From JACNKV01 sp964422145 (GTDB lineage: Bacteria; Fidelibacterota; Marinisomatia; Marinisomatales; JACNKV01), in assembly GCA_964422145.1 (NCBI GenBank), contig CAYQZV010000015.1, positions 1 to 55,781 of the forward strand: DNA of 55,781 nt, given 5' to 3'. Under the pieces are notes generated by a model. The model worked only from the letters and a program-made list of their open reading frames with translations, was not told where the DNA came from and did no database searches. Shown in pieces: positions 19,388 to 27,498 of this stretch. A program made the position numbers and the translations under genes. Every line of letters starts with the position of its first letter. The first letter of the stretch is position 1.

Positions 19388-20431
19388 ATGAACATAGAAA
19401 ATTTTTCCTGCCCGATGCCCATTTTAGATCATGAGACGATTCAAATCGCTCATGGTGCAGGAGGACGTCTTTCTGCTGATTTAGTCGAAAAGATCTTTTT
19501 ACCGAGATTCGAAAATGAAACATTAAACAAATTAGAAGATCAAGCCATCTTGGATTTCCCAAACGGTAAACTTGCTTTCTCCACGGATAGTTTTGTCGTC
19601 TCACCGATTTTCTTTCCGGGTGGAAATATCGGAGAGTTAGCCGTATATGGAACGGTGAATGATGTCGCGATGAGCGGCGCAACTCCGTTATACATCAGCG
19701 TTGCATTTATTTTGGAAGAAGGCTTCCCCATCGCTGATCTGCATCGAATCGTTTGCTCGATGGAATCTGCTGCAAAGAAAGCCGGCGTTCGCATCGTGAC
19801 CGGCGATACAAAAGTGGTCAATAAAGGAAGCTGTGATCAAATCTTCATCAACACGACCGGGATCGGCGTTCTTGAAAAAGATATTAATATTTCTGCATCC
19901 AATTTACAGCCGGGAGATAAAATCATTTTATCAGGGACGATCGCAGATCACGGAATGGCCGTCATGACCAGCCGTGAAGGTTTGTCTTTTCAAACACGGG
20001 TAAAAAGCGATACCGCTCCACTAAACGGGATCGTGAAAAATATATTGGAAGTAACCAAAGAAGTTCATGCTATGCGTGATCCTACCCGCGGCGGAGTTGC
20101 AACCTCCCTTAATGAATTTGCAGCCGCCTCCAATGTCGGTATCCAACTCTACGATACTATCCCGGTTAATCCGGATGTTATGGGAGCCTGTGAAGTGCTG
20201 GGGATTGATCCGCTAACCGTAGCCAATGAAGGAAAATTGGTCGTTGTGGTTCCTTCAGAATATTCTGATTCCGTTCTTCGGGCGGTGCAAGAAGATGAAT
20301 TCGGACGTCAAGCGGTTATCATCGGAGAAGTCACGGATAAACATCCAAAAATGGTTGTCATGAAAACTCCGCTGGGTGCAAATCGCATTGTGGATATGCC
20401 CATTGGAGAACAACTGCCAAGAATCTGCTAA
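19388..20431 (+). CDS. hypE: Hydrogenase maturation protein HypE
   Basis: Dehydrates the carbamoyl group received from HypF to a thiocyanate on its C-terminal cysteine. The 347-residue AIRS-family protein has AHGAGGRLSADLVEK near the start, DSFVVSPIFFPGG and DVAMSGA in the ATP-binding domain, and ends in PRIC, the required terminal cysteine. I chose ATG 19388, one base after the hypD stop; an in-frame ATG at 19271 would lie within hypD and add a basic stretch absent from the family. Confidence 0.96.
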   Translation: MNIENFSCPMPILDHETIQIAHGAGGRLSADLVEKIFLPRFENETLNKLEDQAILDFPNGKLAFSTDSFVVSPIFFPGGNIGELAVYGTVNDVAMSGATPLYISVAFILEEGFPIADLHRIVCSMESAAKKAGVRIVTGDTKVVNKGSCDQIFINTTGIGVLEKDINISASNLQPGDKIILSGTIADHGMAVMTSREGLSFQTRVKSDTAPLNGIVKNILEVTKEVHAMRDPTRGGVATSLNEFAAASNVGIQLYDTIPVNPDVMGACEVLGIDPLTVANEGKLVVVVPSEYSDSVLRAVQEDEFGRQAVIIGEVTDKHPKMVVMKTPLGANRIVDMPIGEQLPRIC

Positions 20432-20443
20432 AGAGGTCTTCAA

Positions 20444-21142
20444 ATGGAAATCAACATTTTAATCTGGACTGCCGTTTCTATCGGTTTCATTCATACTTTA
20501 ATTGGCCCTGATCACTATTTACCGTTCATTATGATCAGTAAAGCTCGAAATTGGTCGATTCAAAAAACGCTTTCTGTGACCGTTCTCTCCGGGTTGGGTC
20601 ATGTCCTGGGGTCTATTTTACTCGGTGTTATTGGTGTAGCCTTTGGAATTGGTTTGGGATTATTGGAAGAAATTGAAATGGTTCGCGGCGAGCTTGCAAG
20701 TTGGCTTTTGATCGGGTTCGGGTTCGCTTATGCCGCTTGGGGATTGCGAATCGGATTGCGGGCACAAGAACATCATCATGAGCATTTACACGAGGATGAA
20801 CACCATCATCACAAACACCACCATTTAGGAAGCCACACTCATTTGCATGGGGATACAAAAAAAATAACGCCCTGGACACTCTTTATCATATTTGTGTTGG
20901 GTCCTTGCGAACCGCTTATTCCCATTTTGATGTATCCGGCTTCTCAAAGCAGCTGGATGGATTTAGCCTGGGTCACGCTCGCCTTTGGCTTAACAACCAT
21001 CCTCACGATGACAACCATTGTATTCTTATCGCATTATGCTATAATCAGTATTCGATTAGGATTTTTAGAGAAATACGTCCACGCAATCGCCGGATTGATC
21101 ATTGCACTTTCTGGACTGTCCATTGCTGTATTAGGATTGTAA
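20444..21142 (+). CDS. Probable nickel/cobalt permease (NiCoT/UreH-like)
   Basis: A 232-residue integral membrane protein with about six hydrophobic segments. The first transmembrane helix carries HTLIGPDHYLPF, a metal-binding motif related to the H-x4-D-H motif of nickel/cobalt transporters. A long cytoplasmic loop (about residues 109-138) is very rich in histidine, as in RcnA/UreH-type proteins. It follows hypE by 12 bases with AGAGG upstream, so it belongs to the hyp operon and very likely supplies nickel for hydrogenase maturation. Export instead of import, or cobalt, cannot be excluded from the sequence. Confidence 0.85.
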   Translation: MEINILIWTAVSIGFIHTLIGPDHYLPFIMISKARNWSIQKTLSVTVLSGLGHVLGSILLGVIGVAFGIGLGLLEEIEMVRGELASWLLIGFGFAYAAWGLRIGLRAQEHHHEHLHEDEHHHHKHHHLGSHTHLHGDTKKITPWTLFIIFVLGPCEPLIPILMYPASQSSWMDLAWVTLAFGLTTILTMTTIVFLSHYAIISIRLGFLEKYVHAIAGLIIALSGLSIAVLGL

Positions 21143-21197
21143 ATATTTCTCGAAAGCACTCCTTTTTTTGCATTACTATTTATTTGTATAGCAACGT

Positions 21198-21211
21198 ATA
21201 TACATGTATAT
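21198..21211. promoter_or_regulatory. Perfect 14-bp palindrome before toxin-antitoxin operon
   Basis: ATATACATGTATAT is its own reverse complement and lies 24 bases before the antitoxin start. Ribbon-helix-helix antitoxins usually repress their own operon by binding such a palindrome, so this is the likely operator; that is inference from position. Confidence 0.5.
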
Positions 21212-21235
21212 TCTTGTGTATATTTTGGTGAAATT

Positions 21236-21469
21236 ATGAAAAAATCAATCAATATCAGAATGGATGAAAACATTCTGGCTGAACTAGATCGTTACGGCAG
21301 TCTTCTTGAGCGAACCCGAACCTATCTCATAGAGAAAGCCGTTGCAACCTATTTTGACACGCTGGATGAGATCATTTCTGATCAAAGAATCGATGACGTT
21401 AAAAGCGGACGTACACCGGTGATGTCTTTAGAAGAAATCGCAGAAAAACTCGATCTGGTCAATGTATAA
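21236..21469 (+). CDS. Ribbon-helix-helix antitoxin
   Basis: A 77-residue protein with an N-terminal ribbon-helix-helix of CopG type (SINIRMDENILAELDRYG then two helices), followed by an acidic C-terminus that would wrap the toxin. It overlaps the next gene by 8 bases, the normal arrangement in type II toxin-antitoxin modules. It neutralises the RelE/ParE-like toxin and probably represses its own promoter. Confidence 0.88.
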   Translation: MKKSINIRMDENILAELDRYGSLLERTRTYLIEKAVATYFDTLDEIISDQRIDDVKSGRTPVMSLEEIAEKLDLVNV

Positions 21470-21713
21470 GGTTATTGTTTCTGAGGATGCCTTCAAGGAA
21501 TTATCTGAGTTTGGTAAAAAAGATCAACGTCTGATCTACCAAAAAATAAAGCTGTTGGAGAGTGGACATTTCTCAGGCGATAAACCGCTTAAAGGAAAGC
21601 ACATAGGAAAATTCAGAAAACGAGCCGGCAATTACCGTATCATCTATTTTAGAGAGAATGATATCTTACTCATTACCGTAATCAGGATTGCCCACCGAAA
21701 AGAAGTATATTGA
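21462..21713 (+). CDS. RelE/ParE-family toxin
   Basis: An 83-residue basic protein with the RelE/ParE fold pattern: YKVIVSEDAFKELSEFGKKDQ at the start, a central KPLKGKHIGKFRKRAGNYRIIYF and a C-terminal IRIAHRKEVY. The RxGxYRI(I/V)Y core and HRKEVY end favour the RelE mRNA-interferase branch. It is encoded immediately after and overlapping its antitoxin. Target (ribosome-bound mRNA or gyrase) is not settled by the sequence. Confidence 0.9.
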   Translation: MYKVIVSEDAFKELSEFGKKDQRLIYQKIKLLESGHFSGDKPLKGKHIGKFRKRAGNYRIIYFRENDILLITVIRIAHRKEVY

Positions 21714-21782
21714 CAGGAGTATCGTTACGTTAATACATTTTTGATAATTATTACTTGTCGACCAATATAAAAGGAGGTCTGT

Positions 21783-22589
21783 GTGAGTGAAATAAGATGT
21801 AAAAATTGCGGGGCATTGCTCAAGAACAAAGATGTCAAAAACGGTGAGTGCTGGAAGTGCAATGAACCGGTTATCATTGTAAAAGAACCTGAAACAACTC
21901 AGCATGACTCTCCAAGACCGTCTGTAGATAAACAGAATCAATCGTCCATTACAGAACAAGCTTCAGAACGTTTCACTGTACCGGAAATTATAAAAAACAG
22001 TTTTTATCTCGGAATCAAACATTACGCGTTATTTATACCGGCATTCATTCTCTGGATACTCACTTGCTGGATCCCTTATTTTAACGTAGGAATAACGATC
22101 GGACTTATTGGTATTATTGCTTCAGTAAGTAAAGGTACCCCTGTATCGGTTCAAGATATCTTTGATGCAAAATATCGGAAAAATATGGGTGAGTTTTTCC
22201 TTTTACTGTCTTTTATCGGCGGCGGAATTGTTATAGGATATGCCCTTGTCATCGTCCCGGGGATTGTCATCACCATTGCATGGAGTCAGGCGGTTTTACT
22301 TTTCGCAGATAAGAACTATACCGCACTGGACTCTATTAAAAAAAGCAACGACATGACCCATGGACATAAAATGACCATCTTCCTCAGCGCCATTTTACTT
22401 CTTTTATTGTTTTTTGGATACGGACTCCTCGTTTTCCTAATCACCTATCTGTTCGGATTCCTTTCGTTCGGGTATGGTGGTTTTTCGTCCTTTGTCGGAT
22501 TTCTTTTTTACTTAGCCATTTTTACTGTTCCTGTATTAGTCAAAATGGGCTGGGTGACATACCTCTATCGAGAACTAAGTAAGAAATAA
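21783..22589 (+). CDS. Zinc-ribbon membrane protein of unknown function
   Basis: A 268-residue protein. Residues 6-26 form a zinc ribbon (CKNC, CWKC), then a polar linker of about 45 residues leads to a membrane domain with five or six hydrophobic segments (residues about 80-265). GTG start at 21783; a very strong AAGGAGGT at 21771-21778 decides it. The membrane part resembles the loose group of zinc-ribbon plus glycerophosphoryl-diesterase membrane-domain-like proteins, but I do not recognise a specific family or role. Confidence 0.8.
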   Translation: MSEIRCKNCGALLKNKDVKNGECWKCNEPVIIVKEPETTQHDSPRPSVDKQNQSSITEQASERFTVPEIIKNSFYLGIKHYALFIPAFILWILTCWIPYFNVGITIGLIGIIASVSKGTPVSVQDIFDAKYRKNMGEFFLLLSFIGGGIVIGYALVIVPGIVITIAWSQAVLLFADKNYTALDSIKKSNDMTHGHKMTIFLSAILLLLLFFGYGLLVFLITYLFGFLSFGYGGFSSFVGFLFYLAIFTVPVLVKMGWVTYLYRELSKK

Positions 22590-22661
22590 ATAGTATTGAC
22601 AGATTTGTTTTAGCCTTCATACATTTCATTGAGTCGATAGACAGATTGCGATTTAACTGAA

Positions 22662-23111
22662 ATGATAATACATTATTATAAACAAGGTTTAAAAAACTTC
22701 AAATTATTTGGATTGTTTTTTGTTATTGTTACAGTCGTAACCGTAACAACCTGTTCCATTTGGCCGGAAACAACATCTATAGTATGTCATTTTTATAATA
22801 AAACTGATCATGATCTTATTTTGAATTACTCAACCATAGAGACTAATGGAGAGGATACTCTTTCAGTGTGCTCTCTGAACGGTATCAATTTACTCTATTA
22901 CGTCTATGACGGGGTGCTTGATAAACCCTCAGAAGATAATTTTTCGACGTATATTCACTATATAAAAGTGTTCATAAATGATTCATTGGTTTACTCTCAA
23001 GACCCATCGCAAATTGAACTCTGGTCATATTCGGTTGACTACCCAGAGGATGGCGTTAAAATATATCACTACACGTTTACTTTACAAGATTCGATGATCG
23101 TATATGATTGA
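22662..23111 (+). CDS. Hypothetical membrane-anchored or secreted protein
   Basis: A 149-residue protein with a hydrophobic segment at about residues 15-31, probably an uncleaved anchor or signal peptide with a cysteine at its end (TTC), then a beta-rich acidic domain. No recognised motif. Its last codons (DSMIVYD) coincide with a 14-base stretch identical to part of the 3' end of the GNAT gene at 25407-25420, so its C-terminus may have been altered by recombination there. The ribosome-binding site is weak. Confidence 0.6.
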   Translation: MIIHYYKQGLKNFKLFGLFFVIVTVVTVTTCSIWPETTSIVCHFYNKTDHDLILNYSTIETNGEDTLSVCSLNGINLLYYVYDGVLDKPSEDNFSTYIHYIKVFINDSLVYSQDPSQIELWSYSVDYPEDGVKIYHYTFTLQDSMIVYD

Positions 23112-23140
23112 AACAAAAAGACAAGGAGAATAAAATGAAA
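23092..23140. repeat. GNAT-tail fragment plus shared leader, copy 1
   Basis: Begins with CGATGATCGTATAT, identical to 25407-25420 in the GNAT gene, and continues into a purine-rich leader with ACAAGGAGAATAAAATGAAA, the ribosome-binding site and start of the next gene. The same combination recurs at 23793-23842. Confidence 0.6.
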
Positions 23141-23728
23141 ACAATTATTAATATTGCATCAATTATCCTATTCCTCTTCTCTGCATTGGCTGCGCAAGAA
23201 GAAACTCCTGCAGGTCCTATTACCGAATCGTGGTATACCTATTGGGGAGCCGGCTTATCAAAAATCAGTTATCCATCTGAATTGCAGGATGTCATGGATG
23301 AACTCAAACGCCTCGATGGTATTTCAAGCTCTTCAATCTATGTTGATATGCTTGGGTTTTACTGGCATATCAATCCAAAAACAATCGGCAGCGTTTTGAT
23401 CAACGGTTGTGCTGATCGAGTTGAAGATAGTGACGATAATTGGCTCCAACTTAATTACTATTTATCTAGCGGAAGTGTGATCCAATATTTAGATCAGTTT
23501 GGCAGCGGCCCATTTATTAGAGCTGATCTGGGCATTGCAAATGCTGTTTATCAGGATTCTGAAGATGAGGTTGTTGAATCTGAAAATGGATTTGGTGTTT
23601 TAGCGGGCGGGGGATGGTCCTGGGATTTAGGCGGAACCCGGATTCTTTGGAATATTAATTACGCTTATCGCGTCATCGAAGATGAATCATACGGAGCGTT
23701 TGGTTTATCTTTGGGAGGGCTATTTTAA
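23135..23728 (+). CDS. Small outer-membrane beta-barrel-like secreted protein
   Basis: A 197-residue protein with a clear signal peptide (residues 1-20, ending A-L-A-A-Q), then alternating amphipathic strands and a C-terminus (FGLSLGGLF) ending in phenylalanine, typical of small outer-membrane barrels. ATG 23135 is preceded by AAGGAGA; a start at 23108 has no such site. The function is unknown. It shares its leader sequence with the lipoprotein gene at 23837. Confidence 0.72.
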   Translation: MKTIINIASIILFLFSALAAQEETPAGPITESWYTYWGAGLSKISYPSELQDVMDELKRLDGISSSSIYVDMLGFYWHINPKTIGSVLINGCADRVEDSDDNWLQLNYYLSSGSVIQYLDQFGSGPFIRADLGIANAVYQDSEDEVVESENGFGVLAGGGWSWDLGGTRILWNINYAYRVIEDESYGAFGLSLGGLF

Positions 23729-23755
23729 CACTGGTTCCTTTCAGAGCTTTATATA

Positions 23756-23806
23756 TCATCTTATGATGGTTTCAAATAATATATACCGATCATCGATGAT
23801 CGTATA
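23756..23806 (-). pseudogene. Decayed remnant of GNAT acetyltransferase 3' end (copy B)
   Basis: Read on the minus strand this translates as YTIIDDRYILFETIIR followed by a stop, against YTIIGDGYTLFETIHH near the end of the intact GNAT protein (25345-25794). Upstream on this strand the match is lost. It lies just after the gene at 23135-23728. Confidence 0.75.
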
Positions 23807-23842
23807 GCAGTATAACAAAACAACAAGGAGAATAAAATGAAA
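23793..23842. repeat. GNAT-tail fragment plus shared leader, copy 2
   Basis: Same arrangement as 23092-23140: the GNAT-derived CGATGATCGTATA core followed by an A-rich leader and ACAAGGAGAATAAAATGAAA. This suggests that the units were duplicated together with the start of the downstream gene. Confidence 0.6.
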
Positions 23843-24241
23843 AAACTGACATGGTTGCTCTTACCATTTTTGTTTATTGTTTCATGTGAAGATAATAAAC
23901 AAGAAGAGGATGATGTAAATCCTTTGGTTGGTGTTTGGGAAATGACAACAATGAGTGTGTCTATCAATAATGTCACAATTGATATTGAAATTGGTACGGA
24001 AAACAACGAAACCTACGTTTTCAATGAAGATGGCACATACAGTTATCAAGGCGTTTATGAAGGTGATTCTGATAGTGGTAGTGGGACTTGGTCTTCAACT
24101 GAAACAACATTGACATTAACTGAAGATAGCATTGTTACTATTATCACATATGAATTAAACGGAGATATACTTTCAGTCAATTACTCAATTACTATAGAGG
24201 GTGTAGAATATATATTTAACGGTACTTACGAAAAACAGTAA
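23837..24241 (+). CDS. Lipocalin-like small lipoprotein
   Basis: A 134-residue lipoprotein with signal peptide and lipobox (FLFIVSC, Cys about residue 17), an acidic linker, then a beta-rich domain with LVGVWEMTTM, YVFNEDGTYSY and GTWSSTETTLTL, the pattern of lipocalin-like or DUF5004-type lipoproteins in Bacteroidetes and relatives. AAGGAG precedes the ATG by 8 bases. The ligand and function are unknown. Its stop lies 27 bases before an 18-bp perfect inverted repeat. Confidence 0.8.
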   Translation: MKKLTWLLLPFLFIVSCEDNKQEEDDVNPLVGVWEMTTMSVSINNVTIDIEIGTENNETYVFNEDGTYSYQGVYEGDSDSGSGTWSSTETTLTLTEDSIVTIITYELNGDILSVNYSITIEGVEYIFNGTYEKQ

Positions 24242-24267
24242 GTAATCGCCTTACTTAAATATAGTTT

Positions 24268-24308
24268 GAAGTGCTTTTAGGATTCTATTTGAATCCTAAA
24301 AGCACTTC
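24268..24308. repeat. Perfect 18-bp inverted repeat (possible bidirectional terminator)
   Basis: Arms 24268-24285 and 24291-24308 are exact reverse complements around a 5-base loop (TATTT). The right arm contains the stop codon of the GNAT remnant on the minus strand, and the left arm lies just after the lipoprotein gene. The stem is AT-rich with no adjacent pure T tract, so termination is plausible but not certain. Confidence 0.8.
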
Positions 24309-24411
24309 TCCATCTTTTTATGGCGGATAATTTCAAACAACGTATATCCGTCACCGATGATCGTATATCCTGATTTGAGATAAAACGGGACGGCGATTTC
24401 ACGCGCAAAAA
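24296..24411 (-). pseudogene. Truncated copy of GNAT acetyltransferase 3' end (copy A)
   Basis: On the minus strand this reads FAREIAVPFYLKSGYTIIGD then GYTLFEIIRHKKMEKCF and a stop. This matches the last 38 or so residues of the intact GNAT protein encoded 1 kb away with very high DNA identity. The match ends abruptly at about 24411, where the intact gene would continue into its acetyl-CoA-binding part. No start codon or upstream domain remains, so it is a fragment and not a functional gene. Confidence 0.85.
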
Positions 24412-24506
24412 TGTTTTGGAACCATTTATATTACTAAACCGTTTATTATTTACAAGGTTTAAAAACCAATCAAACAAAAGTTCTGGGGTTGTTTATTAAG
24501 TTGCAA

Positions 24507-25331
24507 ATGAATTTGTATAAGCAAAAAATACTAATCTTAATTGGAATTATGATCTTCGCAGGCTGTGCGAGCAATACATCAAATCGTTCAGGCTCTCTTC
24601 AAGATGCAATGGATGCCGCAGCAGCCGATGACAATGATGATAGAATGGTTGATACTGAGTTTGAAACAGATGAATATATTGACGATATTGATAGCTTAAA
24701 CATATTCTATGCAGAAGACCCAAAACCAAAAAACAAACCTTTATTTGGTGTCCCGTATTATCAAATAAAATATTCTCGACAAAACTTTTTTTCTGAAAAT
24801 CTTGATTATTCTAATAAAGTCAGTTTTTCAACAGGAAACAATTTCAATGATTATATTAAATCATTTCTTTCACTTGAAATGGGTATCGGTATTGTCGATA
24901 TTAGAAAAAATAGCCCCGTTTATGATTCAATTGAGAATACTGCTCATCAATTTGAAATTGGGTTAACATATTTGACAGATATACCTCAATACTATTTCCC
25001 TGAAACCTTTCATCCTTTTTATACCCTCAGTATTAAAAGAAGTTCATTGTTTTGGACTTATCGAAACCCGATATTTGCAAATGAATATGATGAATTAGGA
25101 AATGTAATTAATGTTGAAACTATTGAAAAAGATTATTTATTCGGTTATGATGGTTTAATCAGTATCGGTTCCATAATACAAATAAATGAATTTTTTAATC
25201 TGAATGGCTGTATTGACTTTGGATATACTTATTGGGATTTAAAAACCCATAAAGGGTTTAACAATGATGTTTTTAACAATAATATGTATATAAATGGCAG
25301 TCTTTCAATCAGCTTGACATTAAACAACTAA
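24507..25331 (+). CDS. Outer-membrane lipoprotein/beta-barrel of unknown function
   Basis: A 274-residue protein with a lipoprotein signal (MIFAGC, Cys about residue 20), a highly acidic linker (residues about 33-65), then alternating strands that suggest a small beta-barrel or beta-sandwich. I chose ATG 24507 over the TTG at 24489. The gene is AT-richer than its neighbours by eye. No family recognised. It is convergent with the intact GNAT gene, whose stop is 13 bases after its own. Confidence 0.68.
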   Translation: MNLYKQKILILIGIMIFAGCASNTSNRSGSLQDAMDAAAADDNDDRMVDTEFETDEYIDDIDSLNIFYAEDPKPKNKPLFGVPYYQIKYSRQNFFSENLDYSNKVSFSTGNNFNDYIKSFLSLEMGIGIVDIRKNSPVYDSIENTAHQFEIGLTYLTDIPQYYFPETFHPFYTLSIKRSSLFWTYRNPIFANEYDELGNVINVETIEKDYLFGYDGLISIGSIIQINEFFNLNGCIDFGYTYWDLKTHKGFNNDVFNNNMYINGSLSISLTLNN

Positions 25332-25344
25332 GCCTGCTCAGTGA

Positions 25345-25794
25345 CTAATGCAACGCTTTCTCCATCACCTTATGATGAATCGTTTCAAACAAGGTATATC
25401 CGTCACCGATGATCGTATATCCTGAGTTGAGATAAAACGGGACGGCGATTTCACGCGCAAAAAGTTTGATCTTTTTGCAGTTGTTCTCAGCTGCATATTG
25501 TTCCAATTCTGTCAATATTGCTTTCCCGACGCCTTGATTTTGATAAGTCGGTGCGACACCCATAAACCGGATTTGGGCTGTGTCATCTGTTATAAATCTG
25601 ATACACCCGACACCGCAAATGTCATCATCCTGTTCCGCCATGATGTGATAAAACTCATTTTCTTCCGGGACTTTCTCACTCCCCTTCGGCTGCCCCCACG
25701 GTTCCCGCAGGATTTTCCACCTTAACTGATAATATCGCTGAAAATCCAGATCTGACTGTGGAGAACGGATCGTAAAATTATTTGTCACATTCAT
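25345..25794 (-). CDS. GNAT-family N-acetyltransferase
   Basis: A 149-residue acetyltransferase that moves an acetyl group from acetyl-CoA to an unknown substrate. It has the acetyl-CoA-binding motif A: IRFMGVAPTYQNQGVGKAIL (Q/RxxGxG/A as QNQGVG) and a C-terminal FYLNSGYTIIGDGY (motif B). It resembles ElaA/YjcF-type small GNATs. It overlaps the end of the amidase gene by 17 bases, so they are probably co-transcribed. Its 3' end is present in at least two further truncated copies upstream (23756-23806, 24296-24411). Confidence 0.9.
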   Translation of the reverse strand: MNVTNNFTIRSPQSDLDFQRYYQLRWKILREPWGQPKGSEKVPEENEFYHIMAEQDDDICGVGCIRFITDDTAQIRFMGVAPTYQNQGVGKAILTELEQYAAENNCKKIKLFAREIAVPFYLNSGYTIIGDGYTLFETIHHKVMEKALH

Positions 25795-27469
25795 CTAAGA
25801 TCGGATACCATAAGCGGGGTTTTTGTCTTTCAACTCCTTTTTCAATCACGTTTCCTAATCGAAGTAAAACAGGTTCTTCCCATGCTCTGCCGATGAACTG
25901 CATTCCAACCGGAAGGCCGTTGGAGTCATACCCAACAGGAACGGACAATGCCGGCAGTCCGGTGAAATTCGCCATCGATGCAAACCGCATCAGTTCCGTT
26001 AAGACTTCTAAATTAGATTCGCCGTCCGGTAAAGCATCGTTTGGAATCGGCGGTGCTGTGCAGGCGGTGGACGGCGTGATGATTACATCCACATCATCCA
26101 AAATACGGAAAAACTCCCGGATCGCCATCGTCCGTACACGCTGGGCCTTGATGTAATCCCTACTGGTCAGCGACCGAGCCATCGCCAGATTAATTCGGAC
26201 ATCCAATCCAAAATCTTTCCGGTGGTTTTGATAATGCGGATCCATGGCTGTAGCCATTTCAGAGGATATGGTTATCGCATGGGCAATTCGAAATGCATCC
26301 AGGTTGGAGATGTCAATCTCAATCTTTTCAGTACCTGCATTGACAAGCAGGTCGATAGCTTTTTCACAGCGATCGACCACCTCAGGAGAAGCATCTTTAA
26401 ACCATTCGGGGTAAACGCCAATTTTAAGACCCTTCAAGTTACTGTTGTTCAAGTCATTGAGGTGAACCGGCGGCTGCTTCATCGACCATTTATCATGGTC
26501 GTCTCTGCCCGAAATGATGGCGTATAAAATGGCTGTATCTTCCACGGATGCCGTCAGCGGCCCGATATGTGCCACACTCCAACAAAGCGGAGCTGCGCCG
26601 TGTTCGCTGATCCGTCCGAAAGTAGATTTGAGTCCAACAACTCCGCATAAGCTGGCAGGGATGCGAACCGACCCGCCGCCGTCTGCACCGATTGCTCCGG
26701 GGCAAAGTCCTGCTGCAACGGCTGCCGCAGATCCGCTGGACGATCCGCCGGAATAATGATTCATTTTGTACGGATTTCGAACCACACCGTCATGGGGATT
26801 CAATCCGGTGACGCCGATCCCGATCTCGTGCATATTGGTTTTCCCGATCAGTAACGCACCGGCTTTTCGTAATCGTTCAACAACGGTGGCATTTTGCTCG
26901 GCGGGTTTCGTCCCGAGAAATTTTGTACCGACTGTGGTTGGATACGGGATCATATCCAATTCGTCTTTGATTGCAATCGGAACGCCGTCTACAATACTTA
27001 ACGGATTTCTGTTTTTTATTCTATCTTCCGAGGCTTTCGCCTGATCCATGATGGCTTGTTTATCGAAATACGTAAAGGCATTGAGTGATGGATCATTGCC
27101 ATTCGAATCTTCCATTGCACGAAAAACAGTTTCAGCTACCGAAACTGGTGATATTAATCCTTTGCGGTAAGCCGATGCATAATCTGAAATGGTTGGGATA
27201 TCAGCTTGCGGACCATCTTTTAAAAACCCGTCAAGTTGTTTCAGCGTAATTGGTTCCTGATCAAGGTGTTTATCTGACGGTAAGTGAAACGGATGATTGG
27301 TTGTCGGTTCTTCGATATCCAGTTTGCGGAGTCTCGGTACACCTGCGGCATCAAGAAGACTAGGGACGATGAACCATTTCGTCCATTTGCATTGTGCAAG
27401 ATTTGCGACGAGTTTTAACAGAATTCCTGCTAATCGCGGCGCTTTAACCGGCTGCAGATCATAAGCCAT
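25778..27469 (-). CDS. Amidase-signature family hydrolase
   Basis: A 563-residue hydrolase of the amidase-signature family with the Ser-cisSer-Lys triad: Lys in VPIAIKDE, the cis-Ser in YSGGSSSGSAAAVAAG and the nucleophile in GADGGGSVRIPAS. An additional N-terminal region of about 100 residues precedes the catalytic domain, as in FAAH-like members. GatA is unlikely since gatB or gatC is not adjacent and the N-terminal extension does not fit. AGAGGT lies 5 bases before the ATG. Substrate unknown; hydrolysis of an amide or ester is the safe statement. Confidence 0.9.
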   Translation of the reverse strand: MAYDLQPVKAPRLAGILLKLVANLAQCKWTKWFIVPSLLDAAGVPRLRKLDIEEPTTNHPFHLPSDKHLDQEPITLKQLDGFLKDGPQADIPTISDYASAYRKGLISPVSVAETVFRAMEDSNGNDPSLNAFTYFDKQAIMDQAKASEDRIKNRNPLSIVDGVPIAIKDELDMIPYPTTVGTKFLGTKPAEQNATVVERLRKAGALLIGKTNMHEIGIGVTGLNPHDGVVRNPYKMNHYSGGSSSGSAAAVAAGLCPGAIGADGGGSVRIPASLCGVVGLKSTFGRISEHGAAPLCWSVAHIGPLTASVEDTAILYAIISGRDDHDKWSMKQPPVHLNDLNNSNLKGLKIGVYPEWFKDASPEVVDRCEKAIDLLVNAGTEKIEIDISNLDAFRIAHAITISSEMATAMDPHYQNHRKDFGLDVRINLAMARSLTSRDYIKAQRVRTMAIREFFRILDDVDVIITPSTACTAPPIPNDALPDGESNLEVLTELMRFASMANFTGLPALSVPVGYDSNGLPVGMQFIGRAWEEPVLLRLGNVIEKGVERQKPRLWYPILDECDK

Positions 27470-27498
27470 ATTTACCTCTTTTTAATGATGAATGATTT

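Noticed and set aside
23761..24006. 81-residue minus-strand frame opposite the lipocalin-like gene
   Set aside because: The GNAT-derived match lies in another frame and the lipoprotein gene on the plus strand has signal peptide, lipobox and ribosome-binding site.
24277..24477. 66-residue minus-strand frame across the GNAT remnant
   Set aside because: The frame that matches GNAT is a different one; this is a shadow.
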